Both the position numbers and the translations under genes were made by a program. DNA of 24,464 bases from JABZIP01 sp052173355 (lineage in GTDB: Bacteria > Bacillota > Clostridia > Peptostreptococcales > Anaerovoracaceae), in assembly GCA_052173355.1 (NCBI GenBank), contig JBQMYS010000017.1, forward strand, positions 1 to 24,464, in the 5' to 3' direction. This document shows, piece after piece, positions 1-8,088 of the stretch. The notes under the pieces were generated by a model. The model was not told the DNA's origin, ran no database searches, and saw only the letters and a program-made list of their open reading frames with translations. Position 1 is the stretch's first letter. Every line of letters begins with the position of its first letter.

Positions 1-218
1 CTTACAGCAAGGAGATTTTTGTGTTAATGATAGAAAATTTCTAAATATTTGTATAAAGTTATCAAAAACCATATGTTTTTTGTTATGTATACGGGTGATA
101 TATATAAAAATACAAAAAAATGTGTATGTATAGAAAAAACACATATACAAGAGGCGCAAAATTTAGTAGAATGTTAATAGTTAAAAGTAATTGCGGTTTT
201 CAATTAAGGGGGAATGAA
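1..218. other. Intergenic leader before the DMT permease
   Basis: No complete gene is visible here. Frame 3 is open from the window edge to a TAA at 42-44 and reads YSKEIFVLMIENF, which could be the tail of an upstream plus-strand gene, but so short a stretch cannot be assigned. The rest is AT-rich and holds a candidate promoter for the next gene. Frames from about 120 run into the permease, but no ribosome site supports a start there. Confidence 0.4.
80..108 (+). promoter_or_regulatory. Candidate sigma-A promoter for permease-chemoreceptor pair
   Basis: A TTGTTA -35 hexamer (80-85) and a TATAAA -10 hexamer (103-108) are separated by 17 bases. Transcription would start near 115, giving a leader of about 100 bases before the ATG at 219. 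The region is so AT-rich that such matches arise by chance, so confidence is modest. Confidence 0.4.
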
Positions 219-1118
219 ATGAGTAAGAAAATGCGCGCTAACTTTATGTTGTTGCTTACTGCGTTTATATGGGGTACGGCATTTGTTGCGCAGATAAAGG
301 GAATGGATAATCTCGGACCTTTTTCTTATGCCGCATTCAGGAATTGGGTTGCAGGATTTTTCTTGATTCCGATAACTTTGTATTTCAGATCTAAAGACAA
401 AACTACAAAGACGGAAGAAGAAAAAAAATATGAAAAGAAAAACTTGATTTTGGGCGGTCTTGCTTGCGGAGCAGTGCTGTTCGTGGCGGGCTCGTTGCAA
501 CAAGTAGGACTGGGCTACACTACTGCGGGTAAGGCGGGATTTATTACAGCACTTTATATAGTAATAGTTCCAATACTCGGCATGTTCATAGGAAAGAAAG
601 TACGCCCTGTAATTTGGGGCTGTGTAGCGGTTGCAGCAATCGGATTGTACCTCCTTTCCATAACAAACGGGCTTAACATAGGTAAAGGTGATTTTTTGGT
701 ACTGCTTTGTGCATTGGGATTTTCATGCCACATATTGGTAATAGATTATTTTTCACCGAAAGCGGACGGAGTGGCAATGTCGTGCATACAGTTCTTTGTG
801 GTTGCAATACTCTCGTCTATAGTTATGTTCAGTTTTGAAACACCTACGATTGAAGCTGTTTTATCGTCATGGCCTCCGATAATTTATGCGGGGGTGCTTT
901 CGGCGGGTGTAGGATATACGCTTCAGATTGTTGCTCAAAAGGATACGGATCCTACTACGGCATCGCTTTTAATGAGCCTTGAATCGGTATTTGCTTTAAT
1001 TGCCGGAATGGCTATACTGCATGAAGCAATGAGCGGAAGGCAGATTTTTGGTTGTATCTTGATGTTTGCAGCTATAATAGTAGCGCAACTTCCTGAAAAA
1101 AGAACGGGAAAAATATAG
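219..1118 (+). CDS. DMT superfamily permease, EamA type
   Basis: This 299-residue integral membrane protein looks like a member of the drug/metabolite transporter superfamily, with about ten hydrophobic helices arranged as two EamA repeats. The N-terminal repeat carries the typical FIWGTAFVAQ helix and the second half the ASLLMSLESVFALIAG segment, a hallmark of EamA proteins. The family exports or exchanges amino acids, nucleotide-like metabolites or drugs; the substrate cannot be read from sequence. The start at 219 is chosen because AAGGGGG (206-212) sits at the right distance and the protein then begins directly before helix 1; the longer reading from 120 would add 33 residues with no ribosome site. 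A chemoreceptor gene follows after 15 bases, so the two are probably co-transcribed. Confidence 0.88.
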   Translation: MSKKMRANFMLLLTAFIWGTAFVAQIKGMDNLGPFSYAAFRNWVAGFFLIPITLYFRSKDKTTKTEEEKKYEKKNLILGGLACGAVLFVAGSLQQVGLGYTTAGKAGFITALYIVIVPILGMFIGKKVRPVIWGCVAVAAIGLYLLSITNGLNIGKGDFLVLLCALGFSCHILVIDYFSPKADGVAMSCIQFFVVAILSSIVMFSFETPTIEAVLSSWPPIIYAGVLSAGVGYTLQIVAQKDTDPTTASLLMSLESVFALIAGMAILHEAMSGRQIFGCILMFAAIIVAQLPEKRTGKI

Positions 1119-1133
1119 GAGGATGAAATATTT

Positions 1134-3152
1134 ATGAAAAGTATCAGGACTAAAATTATTTGCTTTATTGGAGGGGTGGTACTTGTGGCAATGCTTATAT
1201 CGGTTGGCACAACTATGACTATGCAAAAGAATGTTTCTATACAAGAAAATAATGCAATAGCGATGACAAATGCTAAAATCGCATTAAATGCTGTCGACGA
1301 GTATGTAAAAAAATATCAGGTAATAACTGAAACTTTAGCTAAAAACGAGTCTATCAGGGATTTGCTCGGTGCGGATACAAATAGAGAAAACTATACTCAA
1401 AGAAGCGATTACAATTTGGTTTATAACACTTTAAGTTCGGTAACGCAAATGGACGGCAATATTCTTTCCGCATTTATTGCAAAGTCGGGTACGGATTTTG
1501 CTGTTGACGGAGGTACTTGGCTGTGCGATCCGGATTTTGATGTGACTACACGAAGCTATTGGTTCAATACGGCAGATGATTTGAAGCGCGGCTATATGGT
1601 TACAGAACCTTATCAAGACATGGATACGGGTAAAATAGTGTTTACGGTATCTGCTCCTGTATATGCTTTGAATACTACGGATAAAATTGTTGGAATAGCA
1701 GCTATAGATATAACTATAGACGAAGCTTGTAAGAAGGTGCTTAGCATCAAGACACCTTATGATTCTGATAAATCCGCTTTGACTCTCGTTTCTACTGATG
1801 GTACGATAGTCGCATCCAAAGAACAAAAATTGGTTTTAAAGAATTTTGAAGAATCAGGTTTAGACAGCAAGTTCATATTAAAGGATACGGATAAGCTCCA
1901 TTATAGCGGAAAAGCAAAAAAATCAGGCAAGACATACTATGTAAATACGAACAAATCGGACTTTACCGGATGGAAAACCGTATTTGAAATTGAAGAAAGC
2001 GAATTTTTAAGCGATACAAATACTATTTTACATAAAATGTTTACAATAAATTTAATAATATTTGCGATTTTGACTATTTTGTTCCTGCTGTTTGCAAATC
2101 GTATAGTAAGGCCTATCAAACAGCTTAATAGCATGGCAAAGGCGATTGCGGCAGGCGAACTCGATACTGTAGTAAGAATTAAAGGACAAGATGAAATAGC
2201 CCAGCTTGCGGATTCACTGTGGGAAGTTGTTGAAAGGCTCAAGGAAAATATGATCTACATAGCCGAAATTTGCAACAACTTGGAAAGATTTGCAGACGGA
2301 TATTTGAAGCTTGAATTGAAAGAAGCATATGACGGAGAATTTGCAAAATTAAAAATTGCACTTAAGCAAGTATCCGACATATTTACAAATACTATCGGCG
2401 ATATAATGAATACATCGAGTTTAGTGGCTAATGCGTCAGGAGAGATTGCAAATACGGCGCAGGTAATTGCGCAGGGAGCCACTACGCAGGCAAGCACTAC
2501 AGAGCAGCTTGTTGCAACGATAAATGAACTTACAACAAATGTGGAAACAAATGCTGAGAATGCGGTAGCTTCATCAAAGCAGGTAAAACAGGTGGGAGAA
2601 GTTGCAGCACAGAGCAATGTCCAGATGAAAGAGATGATTGCCGCTATTGATGAAATTAACGATAAATCATCTGAAATAGGAAAGATAATAAAAGTTATTG
2701 AAGATATAGCTTTCCAGACCAATATACTCGCGCTGAATGCGGCAGTCGAAGCTGCAAGAGCAGGAGAAGCGGGAAAAGGTTTTGCGGTAGTAGCGGATGA
2801 AGTAAGAAATCTTGCAAGTAAATCCGCTGAAGCGGCAAAGGATACTACAACATTGATAGAAGAAACTGTCAGGGCGGTTGCAAACGGAACAACTATTGCA
2901 AACAGAACAGGCGAAAAACTGGAAGAAGTAATCGAGGGAGTGACGCAGACAGTGGATTTGATAGATGAGATTTCCAGAGCTACTGTTGCAGAATCACAAA
3001 CTCTCAAGTCGATATTGGCAGGTGTAGAGGATATAAGTAACGTTGTTCAGACAAACGCGGCGAATGTAGAAGAAACCTCCGCGGCTAGTGAAGAACTGTC
3101 TTCTCAGGCTGATGGCTTGGATAAAGTAGTGAAAAGATTCAAAATAAATTAA
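1134..3152 (+). CDS. Methyl-accepting chemotaxis protein with dCache sensor
   Basis: This 672-residue transmembrane chemoreceptor has the standard order. TM1 is at about residues 8-28. A periplasm-equivalent sensor of dCache type (about 33-285) contains motifs such as DPDFDVTTRSYW and VFTVSAPVY typical of Cache_1 domains. TM2 is at about 302-325, HAMP at about 320-380, and a long helical MCP signalling domain reaches the C-terminus. The conserved hairpin tip that binds CheA/CheW is present at about 523-562 (DIAFQTNILALNAAVEAARA followed by GEAGKGFAVVADEVR). No C-terminal CheR-tethering pentapeptide is seen. dCache domains often bind amino acids or other small metabolites directly. AGGAGG at 1118-1123 overlaps the end of the upstream permease stop codon, implying one operon, possibly a receptor and transporter for related compounds (inference). 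Confidence 0.93.
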   Translation: MKSIRTKIICFIGGVVLVAMLISVGTTMTMQKNVSIQENNAIAMTNAKIALNAVDEYVKKYQVITETLAKNESIRDLLGADTNRENYTQRSDYNLVYNTLSSVTQMDGNILSAFIAKSGTDFAVDGGTWLCDPDFDVTTRSYWFNTADDLKRGYMVTEPYQDMDTGKIVFTVSAPVYALNTTDKIVGIAAIDITIDEACKKVLSIKTPYDSDKSALTLVSTDGTIVASKEQKLVLKNFEESGLDSKFILKDTDKLHYSGKAKKSGKTYYVNTNKSDFTGWKTVFEIEESEFLSDTNTILHKMFTINLIIFAILTILFLLFANRIVRPIKQLNSMAKAIAAGELDTVVRIKGQDEIAQLADSLWEVVERLKENMIYIAEICNNLERFADGYLKLELKEAYDGEFAKLKIALKQVSDIFTNTIGDIMNTSSLVANASGEIANTAQVIAQGATTQASTTEQLVATINELTTNVETNAENAVASSKQVKQVGEVAAQSNVQMKEMIAAIDEINDKSSEIGKIIKVIEDIAFQTNILALNAAVEAARAGEAGKGFAVVADEVRNLASKSAEAAKDTTTLIEETVRAVANGTTIANRTGEKLEEVIEGVTQTVDLIDEISRATVAESQTLKSILAGVEDISNVVQTNAANVEETSAASEELSSQADGLDKVVKRFKIN

Positions 3153-3180
3153 GAAATTTAGTATTTTTCACAAAAAACTC

Positions 3181-3209
3181 TTTACTTTCCTGTGATAAAG
3201 TTGTAAAAT
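3181..3209 (+). promoter_or_regulatory. Candidate promoter for livK operon
   Basis: TTTACT (3181-3186) and TAAAAT (3204-3209) are spaced by 17 bases in the 100-base gap between the chemoreceptor and livK. Both hexamers are one or two bases from consensus. There is room for neither a cobalamin riboswitch nor a T-box between this site and the livK start. Confidence 0.4.
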
Positions 3210-3252
3210 ATAAAACGTTATAAATTTCATAAAGAAAAGAGGAGGAATTATT

Positions 3253-4485
3253 ATGAAAAAACTATCGTTGATTTTGGTAGTTGTTCTAGGGCTAACTGCA
3301 TTCTTGACCGGTTGCACAGGCGGTAATGGTGGAGAAGGTGGAAATACGGACTCTACAAATAATGGAGCATTACCCGACGGTGATACAATAAAAATCGGTG
3401 TTTTCCAGCCAACTACAGGTGAAAATGGTGGTGGAGGTATGCAGGAGGTTCTTGGAATCAGATATGCTAACACTGTTATGCCTACTATCGAGTTGAATGG
3501 TAAAACATATAATATAGAACTTGTAGAAGTAGACAACCAGTCTGACAAAGCGGCGGCGGTAACTGCAGCGCAGACATTGGTAAGCAAAGGGGTTATGGCG
3601 GTACTGGGTTCATACGGATCCGGAGTATCAATAGCGGCAGGAGATACATTTAAATCGAACTCCTTGCCTGCAGTAGGTTGTTCTTGCACAAACCCACAGG
3701 TAACTAAAGGAAATGAATTCTATTACAGAGTGTGCTTCCTTGATCCTTTCCAGGGAAAGGTAATGGCTACTTATGCAAAGGATGAAGGATTCAAGACAGC
3801 TGCGGTAATCACTCAAAACGGTGATGACTATTCAACAGGTCTTGTAGGATTCTTTAAAAAATCATTTGTTGAAATGGGCGGTGAGATAGTAGCAGAAGAA
3901 ACATATCAGACAAATGAATCCGACTTTAATGCAATTTTGACTAAGATAAAGTCTGCAAATCCTGATTGTATCTTTGTACCGTCTTCAATAAATACAGCAT
4001 CTCTTATCATACCGCAGATAAGAGCTAACGGTATAAAGGCTCAGATACTTGCAGGAGATACTTGGGAAAATGCGAGCATCATGTCTAAGGATGCAGTTGG
4101 TGTGGCATTATCAACATTCTTTGATGAAAACGATGTATCAAATCCTGTAGCAAAAGAGTTTGTTGAAGGATTTAAAAATTATATAAATTCAGATCCTGAA
4201 AATATCAAGAAAAATGCAGACAGAGATACTGTTGCAGCCGTATCCGCTTTGGCTTACGATTCTTATGTTGCAGTATATGAAGCTTTGAAATCTTTGGACG
4301 GAAAGGATATAACTTCCGTAGCGATTAAAGATGCTCTTAAATCAGTTGAGTTTGATGGGGTTACAGGTCATATAACATTTGATGAAAATGGAGATGCAGT
4401 TAAGAATGTTGCATTTATCAAGACTATAAGTCCTGAATCTCTTGAATCTAAAGAATTCAAATTCATTAAAAAGCAGACAGTTTAA
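3253..4485 (+). CDS. livK: Liv-type ABC transporter substrate-binding lipoprotein
   Basis: This 410-residue exported lipoprotein is the receptor of the ABC importer encoded by the next four genes. A signal peptide ends in the lipobox LTGC (Cys21), followed by a Gly/Asn-rich linker (about 22-45) that would place it on a stalk outside the membrane. The mature part is a Peripla_BP_6 fold: TIKIGVFQPTTGENG at the start of lobe 1, the VLGSYGSGVSIAAGD and NPQVT segments of the binding cleft, and lobe 2 with AAVITQNGDDYSTG. Family members usually bind leucine, isoleucine or valine, but others bind urea, amides or aromatic acids, so the ligand is open. GAGGAGG at 3239-3245 supports the start. The gene is separated from livH by a strong hairpin, which may raise its level above that of the membrane subunits. 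Confidence 0.92.
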   Translation: MKKLSLILVVVLGLTAFLTGCTGGNGGEGGNTDSTNNGALPDGDTIKIGVFQPTTGENGGGGMQEVLGIRYANTVMPTIELNGKTYNIELVEVDNQSDKAAAVTAAQTLVSKGVMAVLGSYGSGVSIAAGDTFKSNSLPAVGCSCTNPQVTKGNEFYYRVCFLDPFQGKVMATYAKDEGFKTAAVITQNGDDYSTGLVGFFKKSFVEMGGEIVAEETYQTNESDFNAILTKIKSANPDCIFVPSSINTASLIIPQIRANGIKAQILAGDTWENASIMSKDAVGVALSTFFDENDVSNPVAKEFVEGFKNYINSDPENIKKNADRDTVAAVSALAYDSYVAVYEALKSLDGKDITSVAIKDALKSVEFDGVTGHITFDENGDAVKNVAFIKTISPESLESKEFKFIKKQTV

Positions 4486-4510
4486 TAATGTTGTTATAGT
4501 GAATTAAAAA

Positions 4511-4549
4511 AAACGCAAGGTGGAGGCGTGTCGCCTCCACCTTGCGTTT
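4511..4549 (+). promoter_or_regulatory. Perfect 18-bp hairpin between livK and livH
   Basis: The arms 4511-4528 and 4532-4549 are exact reverse complements around a TGT loop (4529-4531). On the plus strand no real U-tract follows (TTTAAGATAAATT), so full termination is unlikely; a run of A residues precedes it, so on the minus strand it would look like a classical terminator. In a transporter operon this position fits an mRNA-stabilising or attenuating stem that favours the binding protein over the permease, as is known for other binding-protein operons. That role is inferred. Confidence 0.75.
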
Positions 4550-4581
4550 AAGATAAATTATAAAAATAAGGGGGACTTGAA

Positions 4582-5469
4582 ATGACACTCGAGGCTTTTT
4601 TTTCGTATTGCCTTGCAGGTATGTCAATAGGAGGTATTTATGCGCTTATAGCCATAGGATATACGATGGTTTACGGCATACTTAGACTCATAAACTTTGC
4701 GCATGGAGACATATTCATGATGGCTGCGTATTTTATGATTATTGCAATGGTGGATCATCAAATACCATGGTATATTTCGATGATTATAATGATAATAAGT
4801 ACCGTATTGCTTGGAGTTCTAATAGAAAAACTCGCGTATAAACCGCTTCGCAGCGCACCTAGGATGTCTATTATGATTTCGGCTATCGGTGTTTCATATT
4901 TGCTTCAAAACTTGGCTACATATCTTTTTTCTGCACTTCCGAAACAGTATCCTGCTATACCGCTGTTAAATAAAACGATATACTTAGGGTCTGTTTCTAC
5001 TTCGGTAGTAACGTTTATAACACCGATAGTGACAGCTGTTTCTGTAGTAGCGCTGGTACTTTTGATTAAGTACACAAAGATAGGTATGGCTATGAGAGCA
5101 GTATCAAAAGATTTCGAAGCTGCGCAACTAATGGGAATCAAGATAAATAATGTTATCAGCTTTACATTTGTTATCGGTTGTTTTTTGGCGGCAATAGGTT
5201 CTGCGCTTTATTTTACTCCAAGATCTTCGGTATTCCCGCTTGCAGGGTCATTACCGGGACTTAAATGTTTTATAGCTGCAGTGTTTGGAGGAATAGGCAG
5301 TATACCGGGTGCAGTAGTAGGAGGATTTTTGATAGGATTTTCGGAAACCATACTTAAAGCTGCCGGATATTCGGAATTCAGTGATGTCTTTACGTTTGTT
5401 ATTTTGATTGTAGTCCTCATGTTTAAACCTACAGGTTTGTTTGGGCAAACTTTAGCGGAGAAGGTGTGA
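4582..5469 (+). CDS. livH: Liv-type ABC transporter permease, LivH family
   Basis: This 295-residue membrane subunit pairs with LivM to form the channel of the importer. It begins with the family signature SIGGIYALIAIGYTMVYGIL and GLRLINFAHGD-like residues (here LRLINFAHGDIFM), followed by alternating hydrophobic helices. The cytoplasmic contact loop for the ATPases is visible as GMAMRAVSKDFEAAQLMGI. AAGGGGG (4569-4575) precedes the ATG. Its last bases run into livM (the livH stop is 5467-5469 and the chosen livM start is 5472), so translation of the two is likely coupled. Confidence 0.93.
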   Translation: MTLEAFFSYCLAGMSIGGIYALIAIGYTMVYGILRLINFAHGDIFMMAAYFMIIAMVDHQIPWYISMIIMIISTVLLGVLIEKLAYKPLRSAPRMSIMISAIGVSYLLQNLATYLFSALPKQYPAIPLLNKTIYLGSVSTSVVTFITPIVTAVSVVALVLLIKYTKIGMAMRAVSKDFEAAQLMGIKINNVISFTFVIGCFLAAIGSALYFTPRSSVFPLAGSLPGLKCFIAAVFGGIGSIPGAVVGGFLIGFSETILKAAGYSEFSDVFTFVILIVVLMFKPTGLFGQTLAEKV

Positions 5470-5471
5470 TC

Positions 5472-6542
5472 ATGGCAGTAAAAAAGAGAGTAATGTTGAA
5501 TTTGATTGCGATCGCAGGTTTTTTCGCAATTTTGGTAATTATACAAAATTTTTCAGGACCGACAGCTATGTTGCCGTCGGTAATGCAGTTAGGTGCTATC
5601 TATGCACTTGCTGCCGTATCAATGAATCTGCTTAACGGATTTACAGGTTTATTTTCGCTCGGGCAGGCAGGATTTATGGCTATAGGAGCGTATGTATTTG
5701 CGGTTTTGACCATACCGGTAGCAGATAAACCTAATGTCTACTATTTGTACGGAGTAGCGGCACCGCTTCAAAATATAGAACTTTTACCGGTAATTGCGCT
5801 AGTAGTTGCAGGTCTTATGGCTGCACTTCTTGCGGCTATTATAGGAGCACCTGTGCTAAGATTGCGAAGCGATTACTTTGCCATAGCGACATTGGGATTT
5901 GCGGAAATAGTTAGAATAGTTGTAGCAAGTTCAGTTTTTAATAAGATAACAAACGGTTCACTCGGACTAAAAATGATTCCGGGATTTTCTTCATTTTATG
6001 AACCGTTTATAGTTGTGGGAATTTGTATTGTCTTGGTTGTACTTTTGATAAACAGTTCCTATGGCAGAGCATTTAAGGCAATAAGAGAAGATGAAATCGC
6101 AGCGGAGGCTATGGGAATAAATTTATCAAGGCATAAGCAGATTTCATTTATAATAAGTTCATTTTTTGCAGGAATTTCGGGTGCGCTTCTCGCTATGTAT
6201 TTAGGTGCGGTAACGTCTACTACATTCCCTATAATGTTGACATATAACATATTGCTGATAGTTGTAATAGGTGGAATAGGCAGCATTACAGGAAGTGTGA
6301 TTTCAGCATTTTTGGTAATTGCAGCAAAAGAGTGGTGGCTGCGTTTTCTTGATGAAACGATGTTCATCGGTGATTTTCAGGTACCGCTTTTGAAAACAGG
6401 ATTCAGAATGGTGGTATTTTCTGTAATACTCATGGTAGTTGTGCTATTTTGGCGAAAAGGCATAATGGGGCAAAATGAGTTTACTTGGGACGGTATGATG
6501 TCATTTTTTAAAAAATTCGGTAAGAGCAAGGAGGCTGCGTAA
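5472..6542 (+). CDS. livM: Liv-type ABC transporter permease, LivM family
   Basis: This 356-residue permease is the partner of LivH. It contains the LivM signature GLFSLGQAGFMAIGAYVFAV, the conserved LRLRSDYFAIATLGFAEIVR segment and the ATPase-contact loop GRAFKAIREDEIAAEAMGI, within about ten hydrophobic helices. I chose ATG 5472 over an in-frame GTG at 5466 because GGAGAAGG (5457-5464) is better spaced for it; the difference is two residues. The stop shares its final A with the livG ATG in the sequence TAATG, a typical translational-coupling junction. Confidence 0.92.
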   Translation: MAVKKRVMLNLIAIAGFFAILVIIQNFSGPTAMLPSVMQLGAIYALAAVSMNLLNGFTGLFSLGQAGFMAIGAYVFAVLTIPVADKPNVYYLYGVAAPLQNIELLPVIALVVAGLMAALLAAIIGAPVLRLRSDYFAIATLGFAEIVRIVVASSVFNKITNGSLGLKMIPGFSSFYEPFIVVGICIVLVVLLINSSYGRAFKAIREDEIAAEAMGINLSRHKQISFIISSFFAGISGALLAMYLGAVTSTTFPIMLTYNILLIVVIGGIGSITGSVISAFLVIAAKEWWLRFLDETMFIGDFQVPLLKTGFRMVVFSVILMVVVLFWRKGIMGQNEFTWDGMMSFFKKFGKSKEAA

Positions 6543-7384
6543 TGAGTGAAAGAGAAACATTACTGAGAGTTTCCGATGCAACTATGCAATTTGGCGGTGT
6601 TGTTGCTGTAAACAATTTGAACTTGGAAGTAAAAAAAGGTGAGATAATAGGTCTTATCGGACCGAATGGTGCAGGAAAAACTACTGCATTTAATATTATT
6701 ACAGGAGTATATGCACCTACAAACGGCGAGGTGTACTTTGATGGGAATATAATAATTTCAAATACTCCAAAGGGCAATATGAAAAAAATATATCAAGGGG
6801 AAAACCTTGGTAAGTACAATAAAGTTATAGCCCCCACCCCGGATACTATTACAAAGAGAGGTATTGCAAGAACATTCCAAAATATAAGGCTTTTTAAAGA
6901 TTTAACAGTTTTTGACAACGTCCTGATAGCGAAGCATTTGCATTTGAAGGCAAATATATTTTCAGCAACATTTAGACTTAATCATAAAGAAGAAGCGAAA
7001 ATGCGGGAAGAAACTATGGAATTGTTGGAAATTCTGGATTTAGCGGATAATAAGGACGATATTTCGACATCGCTTCCATATGGTAAACAAAGGCATTTGG
7101 AAATTGCAAGAGCGCTTGCAACTCAACCGAAGTTGTTGCTTTTGGATGAACCGGCGGCAGGTATGAATCCACAAGAATCGGATGAACTTAAGGATTTTGT
7201 CGCAAAAATTCGTGACGATTTTAATTTGTCTATACTTACGATAGAGCATCATATGCAATTTGTAATGGGTATTTGTGACAGAATTTACGTTTTGGATTAC
7301 GGTAAATTGATAGCGGAGGGTGTCCCAAGCGAAATACAGAAAAATCACAAGGTAATAGAGGCGTATTTGGGGGTGGATGCATAA
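6542..7384 (+). CDS. livG: Liv-type ABC transporter ATPase, LivG family
   Basis: This 280-residue cytoplasmic ATPase powers the importer together with LivF. Visible motifs are Walker A GPNGAGKTT (40-48), the LivG-typical ARTFQNIRLF (109-118), a signature loop LPYGKQRHLEIA (178-189), Walker B LLLLDEP (198-204) and the switch His in LTIEHHM. The branched-chain-family C-terminal extension is present. Compared with the usual LivG of about 255 residues, it carries roughly 22 extra residues between the FDG strand (about 66-68) and GIARTFQ (107-113), a Lys/Tyr/Asn-rich insert around residues 76-100. The signature has Y instead of S before GKQ, which is common in this subfamily. One-base TAATG overlaps join it to livM and livF. 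Confidence 0.93.
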   Translation: MSERETLLRVSDATMQFGGVVAVNNLNLEVKKGEIIGLIGPNGAGKTTAFNIITGVYAPTNGEVYFDGNIIISNTPKGNMKKIYQGENLGKYNKVIAPTPDTITKRGIARTFQNIRLFKDLTVFDNVLIAKHLHLKANIFSATFRLNHKEEAKMREETMELLEILDLADNKDDISTSLPYGKQRHLEIARALATQPKLLLLDEPAAGMNPQESDELKDFVAKIRDDFNLSILTIEHHMQFVMGICDRIYVLDYGKLIAEGVPSEIQKNHKVIEAYLGVDA

Positions 7385-8088
7385 TGCTGAAAATTGAAAA
7401 TTTGAATGTATATTATGGCGGAATTCATGCTCTGCGCGGTGTTAACCTTGAAATTCCGGATAAAAAGATAATTTCACTGATTGGTGCAAACGGAGCGGGA
7501 AAGAGCACTACGCTGAAAGCTGTTATGGGGATTGTGCCCAAAAGTGAAGGTGTTGTAAGCTTTAACGGAGCGGATATAACAAAGATGCAAACAAAGGATA
7601 TAGTGGCTTCGGGTGTTGTACTCTGTCCGGAAGGCAGGCGTGTATTTCCCGATTTGACCGTCGCTGAAAACCTCACATTGGGAGCATATTTGAGAAAAGA
7701 TAAGGAAGAAATAAAAAAAGATAAAAAATGGGTGTACGATTTGTTCCCAAGACTTTATGAGCGTCACTGGCAACACGCGGGAACTTTATCCGGAGGTGAG
7801 CAGCAGATGCTTGCTGTAGGGCGTGCTATAATGAGTAAACCTAAGCTTTTGATGCTCGATGAACCTTCACTTGGACTTGCACCGCTTGTGGTAAAAGATA
7901 TTTTCAGTATAATACAGGAAATAAACAAAGCAGGTGTAAACATACTGCTCATAGAGCAAAATGCAAAAGCGGCGCTTGAAATCGCAGATTACGCATATGT
8001 TGTTGAAACAGGAAGCATTACGCTTGAGGGAACAGGCGCTGAACTTTTAGCAAGTGATGAGGTTAGAAAGGCTTACTTGGGCGAATAA
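7384..8088 (+). CDS. livF: Liv-type ABC transporter ATPase, LivF family
   Basis: This 234-residue second ATPase subunit has Walker A GANGAGKST (34-42), the LivF-typical CPEGRRVFPDLTVAENL, ABC signature LSGGEQQM, Walker B LLMLDEPSLGLAP and H-loop region LLIEQNAKAAL, where the usual His is replaced by Gln as in other LivF proteins. Length and motifs are standard for the family. The stop codon overlaps the cobU start in TAATG, so the transporter genes and the cobalamin genes that follow are one translationally coupled unit. Confidence 0.93.
   Translation: MLKIENLNVYYGGIHALRGVNLEIPDKKIISLIGANGAGKSTTLKAVMGIVPKSEGVVSFNGADITKMQTKDIVASGVVLCPEGRRVFPDLTVAENLTLGAYLRKDKEEIKKDKKWVYDLFPRLYERHWQHAGTLSGGEQQMLAVGRAIMSKPKLLMLDEPSLGLAPLVVKDIFSIIQEINKAGVNILLIEQNAKAALEIADYAYVVETGSITLEGTGAELLASDEVRKAYLGE

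Noticed and set aside
120..218. Extension of the permease to 120
   Set aside because: The added residues are polar and unlike a permease N-terminus, and the strong ribosome site points to 219.
2255..3007. Long open frame (250 codons) on the minus strand
   Set aside because: It lies wholly antisense to the MCP signalling domain; its Ser/Ala/Ile-rich repetitive composition is what the reverse complement of MCP heptads gives, and no ribosome site is present.
3167..3195. TCACA/TGTGA inverted repeat after the first chemoreceptor as a terminator or CRP-like site
   Set aside because: Only 5 bp arms with a 19-base spacer and no following T-run; too weak to call a terminator, and wrong spacing for a CRP box.
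3153..3252. Cobalamin riboswitch or T-box before livK
   Set aside because: The gap is only 100 bases, with no conserved B12-box or T-box sequence and no terminator hairpin.
3168..3689. Minus-strand open frame across the livK promoter and start
   Set aside because: Antisense to the clear lipoprotein gene livK, Pro/Ser-rich shadow composition, no family features.
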